Shown piece after piece: positions 6,252-12,702 of a DNA stretch of 19,068 bases. Under the pieces are notes generated by a model. The model saw only the letters and a program-made list of their open reading frames with translations, did no database searches and had not been told where the DNA came from. This DNA comes from DAIRDK01 sp035403225. GTDB taxonomy: Bacteria > Bacteroidota > Bacteroidia > Bacteroidales > FEN-979. The DNA is taken from assembly GCA_035403225.1 (NCBI GenBank), contig DAONET010000041.1, forward strand, positions 1 to 19,068. Reading direction: 5' to 3'. Positions within the stretch are counted from its first letter, which is position 1, and the number at the start of each line of letters is the position of its first letter. Made by a program: the position numbers and the translations under genes.

Positions 6252-8333
6252 TTACTCTTGCTTCACAAATTTCGAACTACTGACGGTTCTTTCACCATAG
6301 CATCTGATGATATACATTCCCGGAGTAAGATCTTCGATTCCAATTGTTACTGTTCCAGATGAAGACCGGCTTTTGACATTCTTTCCGCTGACATCGAATA
6401 TTTTGATCAGAAATTCTTTCGGAGAATCAAAACGTATGCTGATCTTATCACGTGCAGGATTTGGGAAAATTAAAATTCCTTCTTCTTTAATTTCGGGTCT
6501 TGTTCCTGTCGAAGGATTTGACGTGGTAAGAATAGTCCCGAAATTTCCTGCTATAAATCCTTCATTCTCGGGAGTAAAACATATTGTTTTAAGATCTATC
6601 ACGCAATGGCTGACTATTTTGGTTATGTTCGTTCCTCCGTCATTAGTAAAATAAACACACCCCCAGGCACCTGCAAAATATCCTTTATTATTATTCAGGA
6701 AATGCAGACAATAGATCCTGCCTGTGTTTTGTCCGCACAAATTCCACGTATTCCCGCCGTCAGTTGTCTTATAAAGCCCTATTTCACTTCCAATATATGC
6801 AGTATTGACATCGAGATACTGAACAGCATAAAACTCAACTGATGGTGAATTTACCATCTCCTGCCAGGTTGATCCGCCATCAGTAGTTTTAAAGATATTT
6901 CCGTTCTGTTCTACAAACATTCCGTGATCCTGATCACAAAAACTGATCGAGTTAATAGATGAGGCACCGGGTTGTGAGGATGTCCAGTGCGTTCCTCCGT
7001 CTGTGGTTTTATAAACACTTCCGTATCCTGCCGCAAAACCGTAATCCGCATTCAGAAAATATAAGGTAGAAACCGGCGAATATGTACTGGCGACCTGCTG
7101 TTGTACCCAGTTTAACCCACCATCAACTGTTTTGAATACAGTACCTGCCTCAGCCCCAATATAGCCTATACTCTTTTCAGGAAATACAACTGATGTGAGA
7201 CTTTTTGAGGTGAAGGAGGGAAGTTTTATCCATGAACCTCCCTTGTTGTCGGTTTTAACAACACAGCCTGAGTCACCTACAGCGAAACCCTCTGCAGATG
7301 TTCTGAATGAGATACCTTTCAGGCTTGTTCTTAATTCCGAGAGTATGCTCTGGTATGAACTTCCACCGTTGGTTGTAACATAACTGTCACCTTCATAGGT
7401 CAGAGAATTATAATTCAAGACAAATCCCTTGACAGGACTCAGGAAACAGATATCGTCCATGTCATCGAATTTACCGTTGGATATATCTGTCCATGTGGTA
7501 CCTCCGTTTGTCGTTTTGTAAAGATTTCCGTAATGTGAACCGACGAACCCATTGCTTTCATCAGGAAAAGAAAGGAAACAAAAGTTATCGGTGGCAGGAA
7601 TGGTACCTGTAACGAACCAGGTGATTCCTCCATCAACAGTTTTATAAACTTTGTTTGATGACACACAAAATCCGGTTGTGCCATTAAGGAATTGAATATC
7701 TGCCGCTGCCCCGTTTCCGGTGTTGCACATCATAGACCAGCTGTTTCCGCCATCGGATGTTTTCAAGATCGCGCCTGTTCCATTCGACATTCCTGCAGCA
7801 ACAAACCCGGTTGTTTCATCGAAGAACCAGGCACCATTATAGTCGTAAACATCCATAAAGTTTACCTGAATATGTATGGCAGTCCAGTCAATTCCGCCAT
7901 TTGTCGTTTTAAAAAAACTGTATTCATTCCACCCATAGCCAATATTGGAGGTTACGAACTCAACATGGTACACTGCAGGATTTTCAGGGAGAGCGGCCCA
8001 TGTCTCCCCTCCGTCAGTTGTTTTTAAAAGAATAGCGTTTCCCATATCATGATCGAGCAGTGCTGGCATAAAACCGTTGTTATGATCAATAAATGAAGGT
8101 TGTGTAACTTCATATTCCACACCGGTGTTCATCAGGGTCCAGGTGTTTCCTCCATCAGTTGTTCGTAAAAGTGTTCCCCCATCCCCGGAGATATAGCCGG
8201 TCATGCTGTCGATAAAGTGACAGCTGTTCATTGGATTAGCAGTATTTAACGGATTTGACCAATTCCATGTCTGAGAAATTGCACTGCTGCTGATGCAAAT
8301 CATCAGAGCCATGAGGAGGTTCCATTTTTTCAT
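6252..8333 (-). CDS. Secreted BNR/YCF48-like beta-propeller protein with type IX sorting domain
   Basis: A 693-residue exported protein. A signal peptide (MKKWNLLMALMICISSSAIS, about residues 1-20) precedes about 13 repeats of the form [KR]TTDGGxTW, first seen near residues 57-65. Each is preceded by an aromatic-glycine strand such as 'TGYISG' or 'GFVAAG'. This is the signature of sortilin/BNR and YCF48-like propellers, which serve as binding or assembly scaffolds. The final 75 residues ('ILIFPNPARDKISIRF' through 'LTPGMYIIRCYG...KFVKQE') form a textbook type A sorting domain, so the protein should cross the outer membrane through the type IX system. One repeat (VTTNGGSSYQ) has lost the tryptophan. 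The gene lies alone on the minus strand between hairpin copies C and D and has its own promoter. Ligand unknown. Confidence 0.92.
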   Translation of the reverse strand: MKKWNLLMALMICISSSAISQTWNWSNPLNTANPMNSCHFIDSMTGYISGDGGTLLRTTDGGNTWTLMNTGVEYEVTQPSFIDHNNGFMPALLDHDMGNAILLKTTDGGETWAALPENPAVYHVEFVTSNIGYGWNEYSFFKTTNGGIDWTAIHIQVNFMDVYDYNGAWFFDETTGFVAAGMSNGTGAILKTSDGGNSWSMMCNTGNGAAADIQFLNGTTGFCVSSNKVYKTVDGGITWFVTGTIPATDNFCFLSFPDESNGFVGSHYGNLYKTTNGGTTWTDISNGKFDDMDDICFLSPVKGFVLNYNSLTYEGDSYVTTNGGSSYQSILSELRTSLKGISFRTSAEGFAVGDSGCVVKTDNKGGSWIKLPSFTSKSLTSVVFPEKSIGYIGAEAGTVFKTVDGGLNWVQQQVASTYSPVSTLYFLNADYGFAAGYGSVYKTTDGGTHWTSSQPGASSINSISFCDQDHGMFVEQNGNIFKTTDGGSTWQEMVNSPSVEFYAVQYLDVNTAYIGSEIGLYKTTDGGNTWNLCGQNTGRIYCLHFLNNNKGYFAGAWGCVYFTNDGGTNITKIVSHCVIDLKTICFTPENEGFIAGNFGTILTTSNPSTGTRPEIKEEGILIFPNPARDKISIRFDSPKEFLIKIFDVSGKNVKSRSSSGTVTIGIEDLTPGMYIIRCYGERTVSSSKFVKQE

Positions 8334-8356
8334 AATGATTAAGAAAAGTTAAATTT

Positions 8357-8388
8357 CAAATTTAAGAAAAGTATATTTTGAGTGGCAA
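8357..8388 (-). promoter_or_regulatory. Bacteroidetes-type promoter of the propeller-protein gene
   Basis: On the minus strand TAAATTTG (8357-8364) matches the -7 consensus TAnnTTTG. A TTG (8386-8388) lies 21 nt upstream at the -33 position. The start codon is 23 nt downstream, leaving a short leader. Confidence 0.55.
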
Positions 8389-8415
8389 GTCAAGTCTCAA
8401 TATTAGTATCCAATA

Positions 8416-8526
8416 ATGGATGAACTGAATCAACTCGTTAGGCTCTTTGCATCCATCAAGAGAAAGATGAAGAGAAAGTTGGATTCGGCAGAGGAAAGGC
8501 AGGAAGAATTAAGTGTGAAACGCTGA
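8416..8526 (+). CDS. Possible 36-residue basic small protein
   Basis: A short frame (MDELNQLVRLFASIKRKM... ending SVKR) with an in-frame stop upstream, so complete as read. It is dominated by Lys, Arg, Glu and Leu and would form one amphipathic helix, which is more protein-like than random sequence in this AT-rich gap. Its TGA stop lies 4 bp before hairpin repeat D. It could be a real small gene, the remnant of a larger gene, or chance; there is no recognised homologue and no clear promoter. Confidence 0.25.
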   Translation: MDELNQLVRLFASIKRKMKRKLDSAEERQEELSVKR

Positions 8527-8530
8527 GTCC

Positions 8531-8582
8531 GAACTGTGATGTGCGAATTCATTCACGTTTCGCAGTTCACCGTTCACATTTG
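8531..8582. repeat. Intergenic hairpin repeat, copy D, abutting tRNA-Leu
   Basis: GAACTGTGATGTGCGAA (8531-8547) and TTCGCAGTTCACCGTTC (8559-8575) form 17-nt arms with 14 Watson-Crick pairs around an 11-nt loop, followed by ACATTTG. It ends 3 bp from the encoded CCA end of the tRNA-Leu gene. It would be the first structured sequence transcribed after the tRNA, but it lacks a T-run on that strand. Confidence 0.75.
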
Positions 8583-8585
8583 CCT

Positions 8586-8672
8586 TGGTACCCGGAGCCG
8601 GAATCGAACCGGCACGAACTTTCGTTCATTGGTTTTTGAGACCAACGCGTCTACCTATTCCGCCATCCGGGC
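8586..8672 (-). tRNA. tRNA-Leu(CAA)
   Basis: The minus strand folds into a full class II tRNA. Acceptor GCCCGGA pairs with TCCGGGT, with G-U at the first pair. The anticodon stem TTGGT/ACCAA encloses CTCAAAA, giving anticodon CAA, which reads UUG leucine codons. A long variable arm (TGAACGAAAGTTCGT) is typical of tRNA-Leu, and the T arm is GCCGG-TTCGATT-CCGGC. Discriminator A and CCA (8586-8588) are encoded. It has its own strong promoter and its 3' end faces the accessory left arm. Confidence 0.96.
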
Positions 8673-8682
8673 AACGCGGCTG

Positions 8683-8714
8683 CAAAGGTAAACAATAACC
8701 GGGGAATTTTCAAA
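8683..8714 (-). promoter_or_regulatory. Promoter of tRNA-Leu
   Basis: Near-perfect Bacteroidetes sigma-70-type promoter on the minus strand: TTTG (8711-8714), 20-nt spacer, TACCTTTG (8683-8690). The mature tRNA begins 10 nt downstream. The -33 box lies 8 bp past the stop codon of the upstream exported-protein gene. Confidence 0.85.
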
Positions 8715-8722
8715 GACTTAAT

Positions 8723-9685
8723 TTAGTGCACCCTCCCGGTCCGGCTTCCCCGATGGTCCAGCCAGTGAATGAGGTTAAGGGCAAACCGGGCGTTTTGCGG
8801 AGCGGTCTCCGAGTTGAATCCGACCTTGAACGTCCCGTTGACAACCTGAGCGGTGAACATGGCAGCTTCCCCGAAAACAGCGATCCTTCCTTTGCCGTAT
8901 TCCAGTATGGCTCCCTGGAAGTATCCTTTCAGATCCACCGAAGGGGTTTTATCACTGAACCTCCAGGCGGTGTCGGGCTGAAGCGACTTCCCTTTATCAA
9001 ACCGGAGGATGCCGGCAGCCCCCGCCGGAATGGCGAAGGCGGAACCCGTGAAGGTAGCCACACTGTCGATCTTCTCGTCAGCCTGCATCCCGTCAACGGG
9101 CGGTGAACTCAGCAAGGTATTCTTTGCGCGTGAGAAGCAGTCAGGCGGCCATGATTGCTCCCCGGTGATAGCAAAACCGTTGAGAAACCCGAATCCGAAG
9201 GCGGCGGCCAGATCCGTAGCAGCTCCGGCAAAGGGCATGTGGTCAGCGATGAGCAGCAGGCTCCCGCCATCCCTGACCCATTTCCTGAGTACCTTGATTT
9301 CCTCCGGTGTGAATGCCGAAGGGGTGGGAAGGGTCCAACTTTCAGTGTTTGTCGAATCCAACGCATTAGCGATCACCAGGATTCTGCATCCCCGGAGAAT
9401 GCCACCGTCCGTTAACCGTCCGGTCAGTCCGGAAGTCCGGTATCCATCCTCTTCCATCAGTTTGCAGAAGGCAAAAAAACCTCCCGCTTTCGTATGAAAA
9501 TTGTTGTGTCCTCCGTCAATCAGGATCAGGGGACCCTGACCCGGTTCATAGGCAGTTTGACGGATCGCGAACCGGAAGGTGGTGTCGGGCGTCTGTTGGG
9601 AAACCACCATGGTTGGAGGACATAACAACAGGAAAGCCGCTATGAGGGCAAGATGACAGATGATCCGGGGTGTTTCTTTTTTCAT
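8723..9685 (-). CDS. Exported DUF4350-like protein
   Basis: A 320-residue protein with an N-terminal signal peptide (about residues 1-30, hydrophobic core LALIAAFLLLCPP). The rest looks like a class I glutamine-amidotransferase-like alpha/beta fold as found in DUF4350 and GldG-type proteins. It has strand 'PLILIDGGHNNFHT' (52-65), 'RILVIANALD' (101-110), 'EEIKVLRKWVRDGGSLLLIADHMPFAG' (128-154) and late 'GKGRIAVFGEAAMFTAQ'. No catalytic Cys-His-Glu triad of a true amidotransferase is apparent, so a binding or sensing role is more likely than catalysis. It is clearly more GC-rich than the genes to its left. It stands alone, with the tRNA-Leu promoter just after its stop. Exact family name is tentative; export and fold class are reasonably supported. 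Confidence 0.7.
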   Translation of the reverse strand: MKKETPRIICHLALIAAFLLLCPPTMVVSQQTPDTTFRFAIRQTAYEPGQGPLILIDGGHNNFHTKAGGFFAFCKLMEEDGYRTSGLTGRLTDGGILRGCRILVIANALDSTNTESWTLPTPSAFTPEEIKVLRKWVRDGGSLLLIADHMPFAGAATDLAAAFGFGFLNGFAITGEQSWPPDCFSRAKNTLLSSPPVDGMQADEKIDSVATFTGSAFAIPAGAAGILRFDKGKSLQPDTAWRFSDKTPSVDLKGYFQGAILEYGKGRIAVFGEAAMFTAQVVNGTFKVGFNSETAPQNARFALNLIHWLDHRGSRTGRVH

Positions 9686-9872
9686 GACACTTTTTTTGGA
9701 AAAGGAAGGTTATCGATGCTCTTTGTCTTTCGGCGATAAGGACTTTTCCACATCCTAAAATAATAAAAAGGCCGATGACATGATTTAATTTCTAAAATGA
9801 TGTATATTTAATTGTTAAACACTATTTTACATCTTTCTTTATCGTTTTCCAACCTTCTTATTTTCTTGTTCA

Positions 9873-9919
9873 TTTTCTTTTTGCTTGTCCAAAAAGAAAA
9901 CGAACCAAAAGAAAAACGA
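9873..9919. repeat. Perfect 11-bp hairpin plus tandem 15-mer
   Basis: TTTTCTTTTTG (9873-9883) and CAAAAAGAAAA (9890-9900) pair perfectly around CTTGTC. The right arm is part of an imperfect tandem of CCAAAAAGAAAACGA (9889-9903) and CCAAAAGAAAAACGA (9905-9919). It is A/T-rich enough to act as a transcription end, but lies about 190 bp from the nearest gene start and is probably a dispersed repeat. Confidence 0.5.
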
Positions 9920-9943
9920 CAGCCGTGCCTTTTCGACGACCCA

Positions 9944-10026
9944 CCTGACCAGATGCGAACTGTGAAGTCCGAAATGTAATGAGACCGATATCGCACTTCG
10001 CACCTCACATTTCGCATTTGATCAGG
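9944..10026. repeat. Intergenic hairpin repeat, copy E (long stem)
   Basis: CCTGA (9944-9948) and AGATGCGAA (9951-9959) pair with TTCGCATTT (10011-10019) and TCAGG (10022-10026). In an alternative fold CGAAATGT (9970-9977) pairs with ACATTTCG (10007-10014). It shares TGCGAACTGTGAAGT with the first arm of copies C and D, and a CTCACATTTCGCATTTG end. Confidence 0.6.
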
Positions 10027-10057
10027 GGCTAGGGAGAAGATACAAAAACGACTGCCT

Positions 10058-10080
10058 TGACATTTTAAAGAAAATTGTCA
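10058..10080. other. Short AT-rich hairpin upstream of prs
   Basis: TGACATTTT (10058-10066) pairs with AAAATTGTCA (10071-10080) with one bulged base. It is a possible operator or structural element about 150 bp before the prs promoter, with no further support. The remaining part of the 9686-10234 gap has no supported gene. Confidence 0.25.
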
Positions 10081-10234
10081 TGTACTGAGTCCTAAAATAA
10101 TAAAAAATGGTCAATAAGGTGACCTCCCTGCTTTATTGTCCTGTCTGCACAAACAGAGAGGCTTTTCCGCCTTGTTGCAGAACAGCCGATGCCGCTCGGA
10201 TATTCTTCTAATGCACACTTGTTTAAAACTTTCA

Positions 10235-10266
10235 TTTGCTTCGCCTGTCAGAATGCCGTACTTTTG
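10235..10266 (+). promoter_or_regulatory. Promoter of prs
   Basis: TTTG (10235-10238), a 20-nt spacer and TACTTTTG (10259-10266) match the Bacteroidetes consensus exactly. Transcription should begin near 10273, giving a leader of about 20 nt before the ATG at 10293. Confidence 0.8.
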
Positions 10267-10292
10267 CCTCTTCATTAAAACCTTAACCATCA

Positions 10293-11225
10293 ATGTCGGT
10301 TAAAATTCAGATTTTCGGCGGAAGAGCATCGTCTTATCTGGCCGAAAAAATTGCCGAAAGCTACGGCATGGAACTCGGAAAAGTCACTGTCACCCAGTTC
10401 AGCGACGGTGAATTCCAACCCTCCTACGAAGTTAACATCCGCGGAAACGATGTTTACATTGTGCAATCGACTTTCCCTCCCTCGGAAAACATCATGGAAC
10501 TGTTGATGTTGGTTGACGCTGCCCGCCGGGCTTCCGCCAAGAACATCATCGCGGTGATCCCCTATTTCGGGTATGCCCGTCAGGACCGGAAAGACAAACC
10601 ACGTGTTTCCATTGCTTCGAAACTGTTTGCCAATCTCCTGATCACCGCCGGTGTCACCCGGGTGATCACCCTCGACCTGCACGCAGATCAGATCCAGGGT
10701 TTCTTTGATGTGCCGGTTGACCACCTCTATGCATCATCGATTTTCATCCCCTATATCAAAGAATTAGGCCTTGAAAACCTGACTTTTGCTTCCCCCGATG
10801 TCGGAGGCACCCGCCGGGTAGGATCCTACGCTAAATACTTCCAGACCGACTTCGTCATCTGTTACAAACATCGTAACAAACCGAACGAGATCAGCACCAT
10901 GTCGCTCGTCGGTGATGTGGAAGGACGTAATGTGGTACTGCTCGACGACATTGCAGATACTGCCGGGACCCTTTCCAGAGCAGCTGCCATTATCATGGAA
11001 AACGGAGCCCGCAGCGTTCGCGCTATGGTCACGCATCCCATCCTGTCAGGTAAGGCTTATGAGGTCATTGAAAACTCACTTCTTGAGGAACTGGTTGTCA
11101 CCGACACCATCCCCCTGAAGAGAGAAAGTCCGAAAATCAAGGTCCTGACCACCGCTCATCTCTTTGCAGAAGTGATCCGCCGTGTCAGGAAAAAGGAATC
11201 AATCTCCTCATTGTTCAAGTTTTAA
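10293..11225 (+). CDS. prs: Ribose-phosphate pyrophosphokinase (PRPP synthase)
   Basis: Cytosolic enzyme that transfers pyrophosphate from ATP to ribose 5-phosphate, making PRPP for purine, pyrimidine, histidine, tryptophan and NAD synthesis. The 310-residue length is standard for class I enzymes. Conserved signatures are FSDGE (36-40), the ATP-binding RQDRK (96-100), the cation-binding DLHADQIQGFFD (128-139) and the PRPP-binding loop VVLLDDIADTAGT (214-226). The start ATG follows a strong promoter at 10235-10266. It is the first of three plus-strand housekeeping genes, but rplY and pth each have a candidate promoter of their own, so the three need not form one operon. Nothing unusual is seen in the catalytic residues. 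Confidence 0.98.
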   Translation: MSVKIQIFGGRASSYLAEKIAESYGMELGKVTVTQFSDGEFQPSYEVNIRGNDVYIVQSTFPPSENIMELLMLVDAARRASAKNIIAVIPYFGYARQDRKDKPRVSIASKLFANLLITAGVTRVITLDLHADQIQGFFDVPVDHLYASSIFIPYIKELGLENLTFASPDVGGTRRVGSYAKYFQTDFVICYKHRNKPNEISTMSLVGDVEGRNVVLLDDIADTAGTLSRAAAIIMENGARSVRAMVTHPILSGKAYEVIENSLLEELVVTDTIPLKRESPKIKVLTTAHLFAEVIRRVRKKESISSLFKF

Positions 11226-11243
11226 AAGAATTTCCTATCTTTG
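11211..11243 (+). promoter_or_regulatory. Promoter of rplY with a long leader
   Basis: TATCTTTG (11236-11243) is a classic -7 box. The nearest -33 match is TTG at 11211-11213, 22 nt upstream, just inside the 3' end of prs. It predicts a leader of roughly 115 nt before the rplY ATG, much longer than for prs, leaving room for post-transcriptional control. Confidence 0.6.
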
Positions 11244-11366
11244 CACCCCCGATCAGGAAGGCGCCGGATGATAGTGGGCAAATGTTGTTTCACGTTCACG
11301 GGCTGAAGTAATTTATACCAATCTTCCACATCGGATTAACGTATTATCAACCAAAATCAACGCATT

Positions 11367-11990
11367 ATGAAATCGGTATCATTGAGCGGTTCTCTCAGAG
11401 AGAACGTAGGGAAAAAAGATGCCAAAAAGAACCGTCGCGACGGCAAGATTCCCTGTGTAATTTATGGCGGAAAAGAACAACTGCACTTCGTTATTGAAGA
11501 GAAACCTCTGCTAAAGGTCTTTAATACTCCCGAAGTGTATGTGATCAAACTGAACCTCGGTGACAAAGTATACGATGCGATCATCCAGGATGTACAGTAT
11601 CATCCTGTGACCGACCGGATCCTGCATGTTGACTTCCTTGAATCGGGCGAAAACAAACCGGTGGTGATTGCTATTCCCATCAGGCTGCACGGTACTGCTC
11701 AGGGAGTGCTCAAAGGCGGCAAACTGCTGAAGAAAGCACGCAAAGTAACGGTGAAAGGGCTGGTGAAAGATATTCCCGATACCGTAGAAATTGATATTTC
11801 TCCCCTGGATATTAACGACAGCGTCAGGATCTCTGATCTGAAAATCGAAAACGTGGCCCTCCTCGATCCTCCTACCGATGTGCTGGTTGGCGTACGTACT
11901 GCCAGAGCCGTCGTCGAAGAAGCCGCTCCGGCTGCTGCTGAAGGCGCTGCTGCTCCTGCTGAAGGAGAAAAGAAAGAAGAAAGCAAGTAG
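11367..11990 (+). CDS. rplY: 50S ribosomal protein bL25, Ctc form
   Basis: A component of the large ribosomal subunit that binds 5S rRNA. The 207-residue product has the N-terminal L25 domain (about residues 1-92, with 'KKDAKKNRRDGKIPCVIYGG' and 'DVQYHPVTDRILHVDF'). The C-terminal TL5/Ctc beta domain follows (about 98-185, including 'IPIRLHGTAQGVLKGG' and 'DIPDTVEIDISPLDINDSVRISDL'). The last 20 residues are a low-complexity Ala/Glu/Lys tail, common in this phylum. This is the long general-stress type rather than the short enterobacterial L25. It lies between prs and pth, a frequent neighbourhood for rplY and pth. The start ATG at 11367 is supported by the domain beginning at residue 2. Confidence 0.97.
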   Translation: MKSVSLSGSLRENVGKKDAKKNRRDGKIPCVIYGGKEQLHFVIEEKPLLKVFNTPEVYVIKLNLGDKVYDAIIQDVQYHPVTDRILHVDFLESGENKPVVIAIPIRLHGTAQGVLKGGKLLKKARKVTVKGLVKDIPDTVEIDISPLDINDSVRISDLKIENVALLDPPTDVLVGVRTARAVVEEAAPAAAEGAAAPAEGEKKEESK

Positions 11991-12006
11991 AATTGGTTTT
12001 ATTTCA

Positions 12007-12037
12007 TTGCAGGGAAGGTGTAGAGGGAGTAACTTTA
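12007..12037 (+). promoter_or_regulatory. Candidate promoter of pth
   Basis: TTG (12007-12009), a 20-nt spacer and TAACTTTA (12030-12037) resemble the consensus, though the last base of the -7 box is A rather than G. It overlaps the terminator-like hairpin after rplY, so only one role may be real. Confidence 0.35.
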
Positions 12038-12043
12038 CACCTT
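12015..12043 (+). terminator. Terminator-like hairpin after rplY
   Basis: AAGGTGTA (12015-12022) pairs perfectly with TACACCTT (12036-12043) around a 13-nt loop. A pyrimidine-rich run (TCTCTGTTTT) follows. It lies 25 bp past the rplY stop and is plausible as a weak intrinsic terminator. Confidence 0.45.
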
Positions 12044-12090
12044 TCTCTGTTTTACCAGTAGTGGGTGGTGAGTAAAAAAGAACACAACGA

Positions 12091-12702
12091 ATGAAATACC
12101 TGATTGCCGGATTGGGAAATATTGGCGACGAGTACGCGAATACCCGCCACAACATCGGATTTATCGTTGCCGATGCCTTGGCTTTGTCGTTGAAAAGCAC
12201 GTTCGCTACCGACCGGTATGCATCGGTATGCAGAGCTTCTCTCCGGGGCCGGTCGCTGATTATCATCAAACCATCTACCTACATGAATTTAAGCGGAAAA
12301 GCCATCCGCTACTGGATGCAGAAAGAGGATATCGCACCGGAAAACATCCTGGTTATCGTGGATGATCTCGCTCTTCCCCTGGGAGATCTGCGCATGCGAA
12401 AAAAAGGCAGTGACGGGGGCCATAACGGCCTCATCGACATCATCGGGACGATTGGGACCAATGCTTTTCCCCGTATCCGGTGCGGCATCGGGAATGACTT
12501 TGCCAAAGGGGCTCAGATCGATTACGTGCTGAGCCGGTGGTCCAGGGAAGAAGAAAAGATCTTATTACCTCGTATTGATGTAGCTGTAGAGATGGTGAAA
12601 AGTTTTGTCCTTATCGGCCCCGACCGCACCATGAACCTGTTTAACAAGCGGGGACATCCCGGCGATGAGGAACCGGATCAGACCCAGCCCTTAAGCCAAT
12701 AG
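12091..12702 (+). CDS. pth: Peptidyl-tRNA hydrolase
   Basis: Cytosolic enzyme that cleaves the ester bond of peptidyl-tRNA released by stalled ribosomes, recycling tRNA. Family features are present in order: 'GLGNIGDEYANTRHNIGF' with Asn10 and the catalytic His20, 'KPSTYMNLSG' with Asn66, 'VDDLALPLGDLRMRKKGSDGGHNGL' with the acidic pair 91-92 and Asn112, then 'FPRIRCGIG'. The usual GLGNPG reads GLGNIG here. At 203 residues it is slightly longer than average because of a polar tail. Its last 25 bp overlap, tail to tail, the 3' end of the minus-strand YdcF-like gene, so the two transcripts are antisense to each other there. It follows rplY by about 100 bp. Confidence 0.97.
   Translation: MKYLIAGLGNIGDEYANTRHNIGFIVADALALSLKSTFATDRYASVCRASLRGRSLIIIKPSTYMNLSGKAIRYWMQKEDIAPENILVIVDDLALPLGDLRMRKKGSDGGHNGLIDIIGTIGTNAFPRIRCGIGNDFAKGAQIDYVLSRWSREEEKILLPRIDVAVEMVKSFVLIGPDRTMNLFNKRGHPGDEEPDQTQPLSQ

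Larger units (their letters stand above)
9753..10106. repeat. 17-bp direct repeats flanking a 337-bp segment
   Basis: TCCTAAAATAATAAAAA occurs identically at 9753-9769 and 10090-10106. The 320 bp between them contain the poly-purine hairpin and hairpin repeat E and no supported gene. The arrangement could be a local duplication or the footprint of an insertion. Confidence 0.6.

Noticed and set aside
8531..8582. Copy D as the tRNA-Leu transcription terminator
   Set aside because: The position fits, but there is no T-run on the minus strand after the stem and the same element occurs far from any tRNA.
9808..10017. 69-codon minus-strand open frame before prs
   Set aside because: It consists of translated hairpin repeat E and the poly-purine hairpin; no independent coding signal.
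11511..12269. 252-codon minus-strand open frame spanning rplY and pth
   Set aside because: It runs across two well-supported genes and the terminator between them, with low-complexity Ser/Phe runs that mirror the Ala/Glu tail of bL25.
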